Source: Paenibacillus sp. Soil787 (GTDB lineage: Bacteria; Bacillota; Bacilli; Paenibacillales; NBRC-103111). Taken from it: DNA of 39,277 bases. This document shows, one piece after another, positions 14,741 to 23,376 of this stretch. The position numbers and the translations under genes are program-made. The notes beneath the pieces are model-generated. The model saw nothing but the letters and a program-made list of their open reading frames with translations. It made no database searches and had not been told where the DNA came from. The stretch lies in contig NZ_LMSP01000009.1 of the NCBI RefSeq assembly GCF_001429545.1, positions 270 through 39,546 on the forward strand, written 5' to 3'. Every line of letters starts with the position of its first letter. The first letter of the stretch is position 1.

Positions 14741-16462
14741 TTAAACGACCATTCCGCCTTGTTTCAAATATTTCGCAATACCTTCTACTGCCCGATAAGC
14801 AAGTGCCCCGACCGTACCCGTAGGGTTGTAGCCGCTGTTGTGCGCGAAAGCTGACGCTCCGACAACGAAAACATTTTCAGCATCCCACATTTGCAAGTAG
14901 GAATTTACGGCTGAAGTTGCAGGTTCTGCCCCCATAATGACGCCCCCGGTATTGTGCGTAGATTGATAAGGGACGATATTGTAAGGTCCAAGTTGATCCG
15001 ATGAACCTATTGTCGTAGCCTTCATTTCTTTCATGATTTCGGCTGCCTTGCCAGCCATGAATTTGACCATTTGCCGATCCTGCTCCTCGAAATCGAAAGT
15101 AACTCTAGGTAGCGGCAGGCCATAAGCATCTTTATAGGTAGGATCCAAGTCCACATAATGATGTTTCCACGGCAAACTGCTGCCCTGCGGAGAAACAGCC
15201 AGTACGCTGTTCGCATATTTGAGTGATTTTTGCTTGAAATCCTTCCCCCATGCCGGGGTCCCTTTCGGAACGGAATTGGTCGCGATTGGCCGCTGACCAG
15301 TCTGTGAAATGCGCATTCCTGCGCCATGCAGGAAGTTCAGATTGCTATGGTCGAAATTGTCTCCATTGAAATCAGGGATTTCCATGCCAAGGGAGCCTGC
15401 GCCGGCATACAAATTGAATTCCTTATCGTCAAAAAAACCGGCAGCTGAGCCACCATTGGTCTGATAGCAATAATTTTTACCGATAACTCCTTTGCCTGTA
15501 GCTGGATCGTAAGGCTTGCCCAATTTTGAAGTTAACAAGAGCTTGATGTTATTGAACACGTAGCTCGCCATAATGACAACATCAGCCGGCTGCTCAAACT
15601 GTTCTCCCGTGACCGTGTTGACATAGACAACTCCATTTGCTTTCTTGCCGTCATTGAGAATTTGAATCACATTCGAATAGGTACGCAGCTCAAAATTCCC
15701 TGATTTCTGAGCGATAGGCAGTACAGTAACCACGGCATCTGCTTTGGCTCCGTACTCACAACCGAAGCGTTCGCAGTAGCCACAGTATTGACACGCTGCC
15801 CGAGTGACCCCATCCGGATTCGTATATTGTTCCGACAAATTGGCCGATGGCATCATATAGGGATGATAGCCTAGCTTTTTCGTCGCTTCTTCAAACAGCT
15901 TCAAGACCGGAGTTTTCACCATCGCTTTGGTTGGAAAAGGGCTCGAACGCTTCCCAACCAAAGGGTTTTGGTCTGGGTCGCCGGAAATTCCCGCCATCTT
16001 CTCGAATTTGTCAAAATATGGCTCCAATTGATCGTAGGTAATGCCCCAATCTTGAATGGTCATTCCATCCGGTATTTTCTGTTTGCCATACCGCTCTACC
16101 GTTTTACTATAAATTTCAAAATCATAAGGAAGAAACCGATAGGTTTGCCCATTCCAGTGTATGCTTGCTCCACCAAGTCCCTCCCCGAGCAGGAAAGAAC
16201 CGTGTTCACGCATTGGTACTGCCGTCATTTTCTCTGTATTGCGAAACGTCACCGTTTCCTTCGATAGATCCTGCATGAGATCTAACCGCTGGGCATAACG
16301 CAACTCGTCATGCACCATGTAGTAATCCTGTGTGCTTCGCGGCTTCCCTCGTTCCAATCCAACTACTTTAACCCCTTGCTTAGCTAATTCCGCGGCAATG
16401 ATACCCCCGACCCAACCCATTCCGACGATCACAACGGGAACTTTCGGCATTTTTGTAGCCAT
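14741..16462 (-). CDS. GMC-type flavoprotein, gluconate 2-dehydrogenase-like large subunit
   Basis: FAD-dependent dehydrogenase of 573 residues, expected to oxidise a sugar, sugar acid or alcohol outside the membrane. The FAD-binding loop is VVIVGMGWVGGIIAAELA, the second GMC region is LLGEGLGGASIHWNGQ, and the C-terminal active-site His and Asn are in AHNSGYNPTGTVG. The cluster CQYCGYCERFGC (C224, C227, C230, C235) recalls the iron-sulfur ligands of FAD glucose/fructose dehydrogenase large subunits; whether a cluster is bound is inference. There is no signal peptide, so it should be carried out by the Tat-tagged partner encoded just upstream. The order is subunit 3 - GMC - tatC - tatA. Confidence 0.9.
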   Translation of the reverse strand: MATKMPKVPVVIVGMGWVGGIIAAELAKQGVKVVGLERGKPRSTQDYYMVHDELRYAQRLDLMQDLSKETVTFRNTEKMTAVPMREHGSFLLGEGLGGASIHWNGQTYRFLPYDFEIYSKTVERYGKQKIPDGMTIQDWGITYDQLEPYFDKFEKMAGISGDPDQNPLVGKRSSPFPTKAMVKTPVLKLFEEATKKLGYHPYMMPSANLSEQYTNPDGVTRAACQYCGYCERFGCEYGAKADAVVTVLPIAQKSGNFELRTYSNVIQILNDGKKANGVVYVNTVTGEQFEQPADVVIMASYVFNNIKLLLTSKLGKPYDPATGKGVIGKNYCYQTNGGSAAGFFDDKEFNLYAGAGSLGMEIPDFNGDNFDHSNLNFLHGAGMRISQTGQRPIATNSVPKGTPAWGKDFKQKSLKYANSVLAVSPQGSSLPWKHHYVDLDPTYKDAYGLPLPRVTFDFEEQDRQMVKFMAGKAAEIMKEMKATTIGSSDQLGPYNIVPYQSTHNTGGVIMGAEPATSAVNSYLQMWDAENVFVVGASAFAHNSGYNPTGTVGALAYRAVEGIAKYLKQGGMVV

Positions 16463-16503
16463 ACGATCTTTCCTTTCTCACCACTGTTTGTGTTTAATTT
16501 ACT

Positions 16504-17271
16504 CTAATGTGCGAAATGATCATGCAAACTACGAGGGTTCATGACCACGAATTGATCCTTCTCCATAATGCTTGCGTAAGTCATCTGATTACCTGGATAT
16601 TTACGCATTTTCCATCCCAACATGTCCTTGTTTCCTCCATATAGCGGATCAGAGTAAACGCCCTCCATAGTCAGCCTTAAGAACAGATTGAAGAACGTTT
16701 TGCCCGTTATTCCGTTAATGACCATGATCTCGCCTTTTTCCATGGAAGTCAGAATCGCGTCCTTTTCCTCCGGCGTCAAATCAACAAAGGATTTGGAATA
16801 TTTGGTTTTACTGGCCTCTTCCATACTTTGAAGCCCCATTGTGAATAACTCGTGACGCTTGATGCTCTGGTAATCCCCTTGTGTCACTTCGCCTTTTACA
16901 AAAGGACCTGTCCGATATTCACGGTTATTCACACCCCATGGACTGGCCAATTGATGGTCAATATAAAAAGCGACGCCCAAATCTGTCGCTCCCGGTCCAT
17001 TTTCATCTTTGGGAAAAATACGTTCTGCCGCGGCTTCCGTTAGCTGCAGCTGAGCTTGATTAAAAAACATAGGAGCTTGATTATAGTCAGCTGCAGCTTG
17101 CGGCGCAGTAGATGGAGCTGGTGAAGGAGCCGCCTGTTTGTTTCCAAATCTCCCCGAAAGCGCACTGCCGACTACGCCCCCCACGACAACACCGCCAATA
17201 GCCGTACCGGTATATTTCAAAAAACTGCGCCGTGAGTGATCCGGAGAACTTCCTTTATTATTGTCTGCCAA
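16504..17271 (-). CDS. Gluconate 2-dehydrogenase subunit 3-like protein with Tat signal
   Basis: A 255-residue small subunit of the gluconate 2-dehydrogenase subunit 3 family, the usual exported partner of GMC large subunits. The N-terminus has a textbook twin-arginine motif (HSRRSFLKYTG, residues about 13-23) and a Gly/Val/Ala-rich hydrophobic core ending near SALSG. A Pro/Ala linker follows, then FNQAQLQLTEAAAERIFPKDENGPGATDLG, typical of the family. It is the first gene of the operon, 41 bp before the GMC gene, and divergent from a cytochrome c lipoprotein. The complex would deliver electrons to cytochrome c at the outer membrane face. Confidence 0.9.
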   Translation of the reverse strand: MADNNKGSSPDHSRRSFLKYTGTAIGGVVVGGVVGSALSGRFGNKQAAPSPAPSTAPQAAADYNQAPMFFNQAQLQLTEAAAERIFPKDENGPGATDLGVAFYIDHQLASPWGVNNREYRTGPFVKGEVTQGDYQSIKRHELFTMGLQSMEEASKTKYSKSFVDLTPEEKDAILTSMEKGEIMVINGITGKTFFNLFLRLTMEGVYSDPLYGGNKDMLGWKMRKYPGNQMTYASIMEKDQFVVMNPRSLHDHFAH

Positions 17272-17415
17272 TTTCTCATTCCTCCTTGGAGTTTTAGTAT
17301 AAATTGGTTGTTATGGCTATGATGAACGTCTGGTTCATAAATTATTCCGATTGCATGAAAAGTAACAAAGACGGGAAATGTAGAGACAGAACTCAAATGA
17401 AGTAAAAGAAGGAGA

Positions 17416-17793
17416 ATGATGCAGTTGAACAAATCATTTCTATGCCTCTTTCTATTGTTAGCCTTCTCCCTATCTGCCTGTGGGAAGAGCAACACGACAC
17501 CTCCGGCAACAACGGGAACTCCAGCAGCAACAGGAACCCCCACAGCAACTACCAGCGGGGCAACAACCAAAGTCGATGCCCAGGCCGTATTTAAACAAAC
17601 CTGCGTGAGCTGCCATGGCGTTAACCTAGAAGGCTCAGTAGGACCTAATTTACAAAAAGAAGGCAGCAAGCATACAAAGGACGAACTCGCAACGATTATA
17701 TCGAATGGTAGAGGCGCAATGCCCAGCTTCAAAGGGAAGCTTACGGACGATGAAATCAGCTCTTTGGCTGTCTGGCTCGCAGACAAAAAATAA
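17416..17793 (+). CDS. Cytochrome c lipoprotein
   Basis: Membrane-anchored mono-haem cytochrome c, up to 125 residues. The lipobox is FSLSAC (C22), followed by a Thr/Pro/Ala linker of about 30 residues, the haem site CVSCH (C63, C66, H67) and Met102 in AMPSF as probable sixth ligand. GAAGGAG at 17408-17414 is too close to the first ATG, so the ATG at 17419 or a TTG at 17425 may be the true start. It is divergent from the Tat/gluconate-dehydrogenase operon, so it is the likely electron acceptor. It is a shorter paralogue of the cytochrome at 9232. Confidence 0.92.
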   Translation: MMQLNKSFLCLFLLLAFSLSACGKSNTTPPATTGTPAATGTPTATTSGATTKVDAQAVFKQTCVSCHGVNLEGSVGPNLQKEGSKHTKDELATIISNGRGAMPSFKGKLTDDEISSLAVWLADKK

Positions 17794-17800
17794 TAGATAC

Positions 17801-17841
17801 AAAAAAGCTTCGCTCTCCGAGAAGGAAAGCGAAGCTTTTTT
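17801..17841. terminator. Strong bidirectional terminator
   Basis: AAAAAAGCTTCGCT and AGCGAAGCTTTTTT pair perfectly, with a partial inner stem. It sits between the convergent cytochrome and radical SAM genes and overlaps the stop codon of the latter by two bases. Confidence 0.9.
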
Positions 17842-19603
17842 ATGTTGTCGCCATTTGATGCAGCGGCATGGTGTAATAGCTGGCCGGCTGCTGCGCGTCC
17901 GGCGGGAAGTGTACAACAAGCAGCTCTTTGCTGCTTTCGTCGATCTCTCCGCTCTGCAGATAAGTCTGCAAAGCGAAAGGCAGCACCTCAAGCATCGCGT
18001 GCTTGTGGAGATCTTTTTCGTTTATGCGGAGATGGTGGAAGTCTCCGCTCACGAGCTCAGGCTGCTCAGCCAGCAGCTTAAGGTAGGCGTTTTGTTCGGA
18101 CTTCTCCAAGGTGAAGTCCCACCAGATTTTGCGCGGCTTATATTTATGGCCGAGGAAATAATCCAGTTTCATCAGGCCTTCTATGACGTGCATATTTTTG
18201 GTTTCACGATACATCAGGAAGTCGCGCAAGCGGGTAAACAGATCTTCTAGCTGATGCCCAATCTTCTGCCAACCGCGGCCTTCCCAGAAGTCGCCGAACT
18301 CTTGAAAGAAATCGAACGCAGAGGCGAATTCTTTGGCGATTAAATATTTGACCGTATGATCCATACGGTGCGCGTTCCAATATTTCTCGAGCACATCCTC
18401 CACCCGTTTGATGCGAATCAAATCAGTGAATGGCAGTATGTCATTGCCGAGAATCTCATATGGCGCGTGGTCCATATAGACGTAGCCGTATTTATGCGCG
18501 TCATTACGCATACCGGTGCCGCGCAGCATTTTCAGGAATCCGAGCTGCAGCTCTTCCGGACCTAGTTCAAAGACATCGTTAAACGTCTTGCGAAACGAGT
18601 TATAATCCTCTTCCGGCAATCCGGCAATAAGATCGAGATGCTGATCGATTTTCAGGCTATTTTTCACCTTAGATACCGTACGGCTCAGCTTGAAGAAGTT
18701 CTGCCTGCGCTGTACCAAATCATTAGTCGTATCATTCGTTGATTGAACACCGATCTCAAAGCGGAATGTGCCCGGAGGGGCATTCTCTGCTAGGTAATCG
18801 AGTACCTCTGGACGCATAATGTCTGCAGTAATCTCAAACTGGAACACGGTGCCGCGATGATTCGCAATGAGGAATTCAAAGATTTCCATCGCGTAATCAC
18901 GCTTAATATTAAACGTCCGATCCACGAACTTGATTAGCTTCGCGCCGGAGTCGATTAAGTACAACAGGTCTGACTTGGTACGTTCCATATCAAAATACCG
19001 CACGCCGACCTCAATACTCGACAAGCAGAATTGACAGGAGAAGGGGCAGCCACGGCTCGTCTCGAAGTACACAACACGATTAGCCAGACTCGGCACATCC
19101 TCTGCAAAACGGTGCGGAGAAGGAATATCATCCAGCTTCAGCTTAGGTCTGCCTGGCATCAGTACGACTTCCTCGCCTTTGCGATAAGCCAGTCCATAAA
19201 CAAAATGATATTTGCGAGTTGTCGAAATTTCCGTTAGCAGTTGGTGGAAAGTCTCTTCCCCTTCGCCCATCACAATGAAATCAACCTCTGGAATGCGATT
19301 CATCCAGTACTCAGTATCATAAGAAACTTCGGGGCCGCCAAGCATGATCAGGAGATCTGGCCGAATCTTTTTGATCATTTTAATAATCGTGATCGTTTCT
19401 TCAATGTTCCAAATATAACAAGAAAAACCCAGTACATCCGGGGCCTTTTGGTAGATGTCCGAAACGACGTTCATGACAGGGTCTTTAATCGTATATTCTG
19501 ATATTTCAACGTCAAAATCCTTCTCGCAGAACGCTTTCAGATAGCGTAAGGCCAAGGAGGTATGGATGAATTTGGCATTAAGTGTGGATACAAGTACTTT
19601 CAT
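17840..19603 (-). CDS. B12-binding-domain radical SAM protein with DUF4080
   Basis: A 587-residue enzyme with an N-terminal cobalamin-binding-like domain (about 1-135, with LGFSCYIWN and MLGGPEVSYD), a radical SAM core whose cluster cysteines are in SRGCPFSCQFC (CX3CX2C), FRFEIGVQSTND, and a C-terminal DUF4080-type domain. The reaction is unknown; the family includes methyltransferases and other B12-assisted enzymes. I use the ATG at 19603, 10 nt after GAGG, rather than the TTG two codons upstream. It appears to be transcribed alone, and nothing in its surroundings hints at a substrate. Confidence 0.9.
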   Translation of the reverse strand: MKVLVSTLNAKFIHTSLALRYLKAFCEKDFDVEISEYTIKDPVMNVVSDIYQKAPDVLGFSCYIWNIEETITIIKMIKKIRPDLLIMLGGPEVSYDTEYWMNRIPEVDFIVMGEGEETFHQLLTEISTTRKYHFVYGLAYRKGEEVVLMPGRPKLKLDDIPSPHRFAEDVPSLANRVVYFETSRGCPFSCQFCLSSIEVGVRYFDMERTKSDLLYLIDSGAKLIKFVDRTFNIKRDYAMEIFEFLIANHRGTVFQFEITADIMRPEVLDYLAENAPPGTFRFEIGVQSTNDTTNDLVQRRQNFFKLSRTVSKVKNSLKIDQHLDLIAGLPEEDYNSFRKTFNDVFELGPEELQLGFLKMLRGTGMRNDAHKYGYVYMDHAPYEILGNDILPFTDLIRIKRVEDVLEKYWNAHRMDHTVKYLIAKEFASAFDFFQEFGDFWEGRGWQKIGHQLEDLFTRLRDFLMYRETKNMHVIEGLMKLDYFLGHKYKPRKIWWDFTLEKSEQNAYLKLLAEQPELVSGDFHHLRINEKDLHKHAMLEVLPFALQTYLQSGEIDESSKELLVVHFPPDAQQPASYYTMPLHQMATT

Positions 19604-19695
19604 TATCAAAAAACCTCGTTCTATTCTCGTTTATCGTACAATCTAATTCTACACGAAAACCGAGGAAATACAAAGGTAAGCCCTCCCAAAGAAGA

Positions 19696-19920
19696 CTAAA
19701 GAACCATATCATCATCCAACTGAGGGTTCTCATAAGGGAACTGCAAATAGGACGCTTCCTGGATCGCATTTTTCCACCGTTCGGCATGGGAATACAGCTG
19801 ATCTTCGACTTCTTGCATTCTTTGCTGCAATTCACCGGTATTTTCAGCAGGACCGCTTTGCAAAGCCTTTTGCAGGGTGGTGCGCTCTTCGAACCATTGC
19901 GTTAACTGATATAAAAGCAT
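19696..19920 (-). CDS. Small helical hypothetical protein
   Basis: A 74-residue product that I cannot assign. AAAAGGTGGG lies 8 nt before the ATG at 19920, which is much better than the longer in-frame reading. The sequence is highly charged and probably all-helical (LQQRMQEVEDQLYSHAERWK), with coiled-coil potential and an acidic end (QLDDDMVL). No signal peptide or membrane helix is visible. It lies upstream of the radical SAM gene on the same strand, 92 bp away. Confidence 0.6.
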   Translation of the reverse strand: MLLYQLTQWFEERTTLQKALQSGPAENTGELQQRMQEVEDQLYSHAERWKNAIQEASYLQFPYENPQLDDDMVL

Positions 19921-20395
19921 AAGGAATTCCCACCTTTTCTCATATGAAATGTTGCAGCATGTAAGTAGAAGTGTTCCCTTTTTTGGAGGTGGGCATACAG
20001 GCGAGTACTGCTGCAAGCTCGGATTCTCGTATTCTCAGCCTGCTTTACCGGCTTCGCTGCCGTTCACGCTTACTTTAAGCCGGTTTCCGAACAAGGAGAC
20101 TCAAAAAAAACTACGACTGACCAATCGAGATGCAGCTGTTAAGTAAGGATATGGGTATGAAATCAACTTCAGCTTCATCTTTCATCGCTAAAGGACTGGA
20201 GCGACGTTAATCCCCGAAAATGAGTGAATTTGAAAATCTAATGGACTCGACAGCCCTTAATCTACTTCAAATTATGAAAATAAGATAGATGGAAACCGAA
20301 TAGCGGCGCTGAAGTCCTTAAGCTCGGAATCATCGCTCCAAATAGGCAGTTAACGGCATTTAGGTCCGTTAAACGTATATTTCCGGTTGGTTTCA
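19921..20395. other. Non-coding stretch with inverted repeats
   Basis: I see no gene here. It holds an 8-bp inverted repeat ACCGGCTT/AAGCCGGT (about 20047-20084), a hairpin TTAACGG/CCGTTAA (20350-20372), and reversed copies of AAGGACT and GGAGCGA about 120 bp apart. None has a T-run. It may be decayed sequence upstream of the pseudogene fragment that follows. Confidence 0.5.
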
Positions 20396-20708
20396 TTAGC
20401 TGTGTGCGTTAATTTCCGCAGGCAAAATGCCATATTTAACAGCTGCTGCTGAATCGGCTGCTTGACCTGTTGCCATACAGCTTGGAGTGAAGGCGCGTTG
20501 TTGCGAGTGCTTCATGGGTCGTTGAGATACACCTCCCTGCGGTCAGCAGGTTCTCAATTTTTTGCGTAGTATTGACCAGTACTTCGTCGGCTTCAGGACC
20601 TAACACTTGATCTCGATTAATCGGCAGGTTCGCTTCTTTCCAGTGCTTGTAATAACCCAGAACACGGACAAAGGCAGACCAGCAATCGGCGTTTTTTATA
20701 AAATTCAT
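20396..20708 (-). pseudogene. Remnant of an FAD-dependent oxidoreductase C-terminus, frameshifted
   Basis: Read on the minus strand, ENLLTAGRCISTTHEALATTR is followed, after a one-base shift near 20490, by TPSCMATGQAADSAAAVKYG and ending at the stop at 20396-20398. Together these reproduce the C-terminal signature of FAD_oxidored-type enzymes (NLLVAGRCISATHEALAS...PTCMATGQAAG). Without the shift the frame runs into a Ser-rich stretch and stops at 20436. There is no ribosome site before the first ATG, and the piece is about 100 residues where the family has 400 or more. I infer a decayed gene. Confidence 0.65.
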
Positions 20709-20805
20709 TCATTTCATATTTCGCGCTGCTCAATGAACAAAACGACAGGAAAGTCACACGCTCTAGAAGATCTTGCCCATAGCGTTTCTTTTGCTTTTGC
20801 GAACG

Positions 20806-20814
20806 TGGTATATT
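20806..20814 (+). promoter_or_regulatory. Possible extended -10 promoter of the RluA-family gene
   Basis: TGGTATATT fits the extended -10 form TGnTATAAT with one mismatch, 55 bp upstream of the start. The -35 region is weak (TTTCTT-like). Confidence 0.35.
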
Positions 20815-20868
20815 GTAAGATAAATGATCTGACCGGAAGGTAAGCGATCGCAATAGGAGGTCTTTTTT

Positions 20869-21879
20869 ATGCACAAGAAGCCAGGAAAGTTTCAAGGTCC
20901 AAATAAAAATCAGAACCAAAATCCCAAATTCAAACAGAATAAGAGTCAGGGCCAGAATCCTGCTCCGTCCAATGGAAGCCAAGAGATGAGCACTCGCCAG
21001 TACACCGTCAAGGAGTCCTCTGAGCTACTTCCTTTTTTAATAGAAAAGCTTTCGAGTTTGGGCCGGAATTCGGTTAAAGCTATACTTGCCCGTGGACAAG
21101 TCGCAGTGAATGGCAAAGCCGTAACAGCTTACAACTATCCCTTGCAGCCAGAGCAAACGGTCACCATTAACAAGGATAAAATCGTAGAAGATATCCCGCT
21201 CGCTGGCATGAGTATTTTGCATGAAGATGAAGATGTAATTGTCATTCAAAAGGATGCCGGGCTATTATCCATCGCCACTAATACGAAAGAAAATGAGATC
21301 ACGGCCTATCGCCAGCTCACAGCACATGTTCGAAATCACGATCCGAAGGCTCGAATTTTCGTGGTACATAGACTGGATCGAGACACATCCGGCGTGATGA
21401 TGTTTGCCAAAAACGAGAACGCTCAGCAACACCTACAGAACACTTGGCAGGAGAGTATCAAGGAACGCACTTATGTTGCCTTGGTTGAAGGCATGGTGAA
21501 GAAGCCCGAAGGGACTATTTCCTCATGGCTCAAAGAGCATACGAAGTCGCTTAAAATGTTTTCGACGCCGTATCCGAATGATGGACAGCACGCAGTTACG
21601 CATTATAAAACGCTGCAAGCGAACCGGAGCTTTTCGCTGTTAGAGGTTAATCTCGAAACCGGCCGCAAAAATCAAATTCGCGTTCATATGCAGGACATCG
21701 GCCACCCTGTTGTTGGCGATAAGAAATATGGTTCAAAAACAAAGGAAATCGGCCGACTTGGGCTTCATGCGCGTGTGCTTGCCTTTTTGCATCCGACAAC
21801 GGGTCAGCTGCTGCGATTTGAGACGCATATTCCGAAGTTGTTTTTGAATCCGTTTAAAGAGTTGCCTGCGAAGAAATAA
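20869..21879 (+). CDS. RluA-family RNA pseudouridine synthase
   Basis: Isomerises specific uridines in rRNA or tRNA. The 336-residue protein has an unusual N-terminal extension of about 45 residues rich in Asn, Gln, Lys and Pro, then an S4-like RNA-binding domain (about 60-105, NSVKAILARGQVAVNGKAV), and the synthase domain with the catalytic HRLDRDTSGVMMFAK motif (Asp at about 171), TGRKNQIRVHM and GRLGLHARVL. An AATAGGAGG site precedes the ATG. The exact target (RluD-, RluB- or YtzF-like) cannot be told from sequence. The hydroxyacid dehydrogenase gene follows after 21 bp, so both may be co-transcribed. Confidence 0.92.
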   Translation: MHKKPGKFQGPNKNQNQNPKFKQNKSQGQNPAPSNGSQEMSTRQYTVKESSELLPFLIEKLSSLGRNSVKAILARGQVAVNGKAVTAYNYPLQPEQTVTINKDKIVEDIPLAGMSILHEDEDVIVIQKDAGLLSIATNTKENEITAYRQLTAHVRNHDPKARIFVVHRLDRDTSGVMMFAKNENAQQHLQNTWQESIKERTYVALVEGMVKKPEGTISSWLKEHTKSLKMFSTPYPNDGQHAVTHYKTLQANRSFSLLEVNLETGRKNQIRVHMQDIGHPVVGDKKYGSKTKEIGRLGLHARVLAFLHPTTGQLLRFETHIPKLFLNPFKELPAKK

Positions 21880-21900
21880 TGGCTTGGGGAGCGATAAGAG

Positions 21901-22857
21901 ATGCAAATCGTTGTACTTGATGGCTACACACTAAATCCCGGCGATCTGGACTGGAGCGAATTAGATTCACTCGGCAAGCTTGTTGTCTATGATCGAACTG
22001 CTGAGTCGCAAATCATTGAGCGCGCTGCTGACGCGGAGATTGTGTTGACGAATAAAACTCCGCTTTCCGCTGAAATGCTGCAGCAGCTGCCTAAGCTTCG
22101 CTATATTGGCGTACTCGCGACCGGATACAATATCGTTGATATTCAGGCAGCCAAGGAAAATGGCACCATTGTTGCTAACGTCCCAGCTTACAGCACGCAT
22201 TCTGTTGCTCAGCTGGTTTTTGCTTTGTTATTGGAGTTTTGCCATCGGGTGCAGCAGCATAGTGACAGCGTGCTTAATGGGGATTGGTCTGGGTCCATTG
22301 ATTTCAGCTACAGCCGGTCTCCGCTCGTCGAATTAAGCGGCAAAACCTTAGGACTGATTGGCCTGGGACAAATCGGCAAACAAACCGCGTTGATTGCGCA
22401 GGCAATGGGGATGAAGGTTATAGCATCTGGCAGCGGAAGGAATGTCCCTCAACCAATTGAGGGGATCGAGTGGGTGCAAATCGACGAGCTGCTCCAGCGC
22501 TCTGATGTCATTAGTCTCCACTGTCCGCTGACACCGGCAACGAATCAACTGATAGATGCTAAACGGATAGCTCAGATGAAATCGACGGCTATTTTAATCA
22601 ATACAGCACGAGGCGGTCTTCTTAATGAGGAAGATGTAGCTCATGCTTTGAACGAAGGCAGACTAGCAGGCGCAGGACTCGACGTGCTGACCGTAGAGCC
22701 ACCTCGGCCGGATAATCCTTTGCTGCATGCGACAAATGTGATCATTACCCCGCATATTGCGTGGGCTACAAAAGAAGCAAGAGCTAGACTGATGGATACG
22801 GCGATTGGTAATGTGCGCGCTTATCTAGATGGGCGTCCGGTGAATGTGGTTGGGTAG
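21901..22857 (+). CDS. D-2-hydroxyacid dehydrogenase (glycerate dehydrogenase/hydroxypyruvate reductase-like)
   Basis: NAD(P)-dependent reductase of 2-keto acids, 318 residues. The substrate domain opens with MQIVVLDGYTLNPGDLDW, and the Rossmann fold has GLIGLGQIGKQTALIAQAMG. The catalytic Arg is in NTARGG, the Glu in VEPPRPDNPL and the His in TPHIAWAT. The opening DGYTLNPGDL is often seen in glycerate dehydrogenases, so hydroxypyruvate or glyoxylate is a plausible substrate, but this is not certain. The ribosome site is GGGGAGCG. The stop codon is followed within 6 bp by a 92-bp GTGA microsatellite. Confidence 0.9.
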   Translation: MQIVVLDGYTLNPGDLDWSELDSLGKLVVYDRTAESQIIERAADAEIVLTNKTPLSAEMLQQLPKLRYIGVLATGYNIVDIQAAKENGTIVANVPAYSTHSVAQLVFALLLEFCHRVQQHSDSVLNGDWSGSIDFSYSRSPLVELSGKTLGLIGLGQIGKQTALIAQAMGMKVIASGSGRNVPQPIEGIEWVQIDELLQRSDVISLHCPLTPATNQLIDAKRIAQMKSTAILINTARGGLLNEEDVAHALNEGRLAGAGLDVLTVEPPRPDNPLLHATNVIITPHIAWATKEARARLMDTAIGNVRAYLDGRPVNVVG

Positions 22858-22862
22858 TGGAA

Positions 22863-22954
22863 GTGAGTGAGTGAGTGAGTGAGTGAGTGAGTGAGTGAGT
22901 GAGTGAGTGAGTGAGTGAGTGAGTGAGTGAGTGAGTGAGTGAGTGAGTGAGTGA
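22863..22954. repeat. (GTGA)23 tetranucleotide microsatellite
   Basis: Twenty-three uninterrupted copies of GTGA, directly after the hydroxyacid dehydrogenase stop codon. All three forward frames contain TGA, while the complementary strand (TCAC)n is open in all frames. Confidence 0.97.
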
Positions 22955-22997
22955 GAATTCTGGGAATCTTACCTTGCATCCCAGTTGTGAAGTGAAT

Positions 22998-23057
22998 TTA
23001 GTGATGTTTTACATCGCTAACTGAGCTCATTTCCTCTTCATGCACACTTTAGCGATG
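22998..23057. repeat. Palindrome plus half-palindrome
   Basis: TTAGTGATG-TTTTA-CATCGCTAA (22998-23020) is a 9-bp hairpin with one mismatch. The left arm recurs as TTAGCGATG at 23049-23057, exactly 51 bp further on, without a right arm. Layout and spacing match the other palindrome arrays in the window. Confidence 0.65.
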
Positions 23058-23376
23058 AAAAACAGGCTGTCTAATTATTGTGAACAGTTTTGACGTGAAC
23101 GGACACATGCAGAGAATGTATATGAATTTTCGAATATATTTAAAGGATTAAACCTAAGATCGCGTTTTGTGTATGAAATTTCGAATAGAATCGACTGATT
23201 CGATGTGTACGCCGCTCATTATGTATGATTTATCATATACATGTTATGGTCTTCCTCAGATTTCCGAAGTTATGTACAATTAATCGACAGCCTCAAAAAC
23301 ATCACTACAGGACTTGAATGGCGTAAAACGGCTAGTCTAGCCAGCTCGCGCGTCCCGCAAAATTCTTAAGGAAGAA
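23058..23376. other. AT-rich non-coding stretch
   Basis: No gene seen. Two related direct repeats occur (TGTATATGAATTTTCGAATA and TGTGTATGAAATTTCGAATA, about 60 bp apart), and a small GGCTA/TAGCC hairpin lies near 23330. Confidence 0.45.

Noticed and set aside
17217..17786. Long minus-strand frame opposite the second cytochrome c gene
   Set aside because: Shadow of the lipoprotein gene; it would run through the divergent promoter region and overlaps the start of the Tat-signal gene.
17705..18250. Plus-strand frame of 181 codons over the end of the B12 radical SAM gene
   Set aside because: It crosses a strong bidirectional terminator and lies antisense to a conserved protein.
19949..20146. 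A 65-codon plus-strand frame in the non-coding stretch
   Set aside because: No ribosome site and atypical composition; it includes an inverted repeat.
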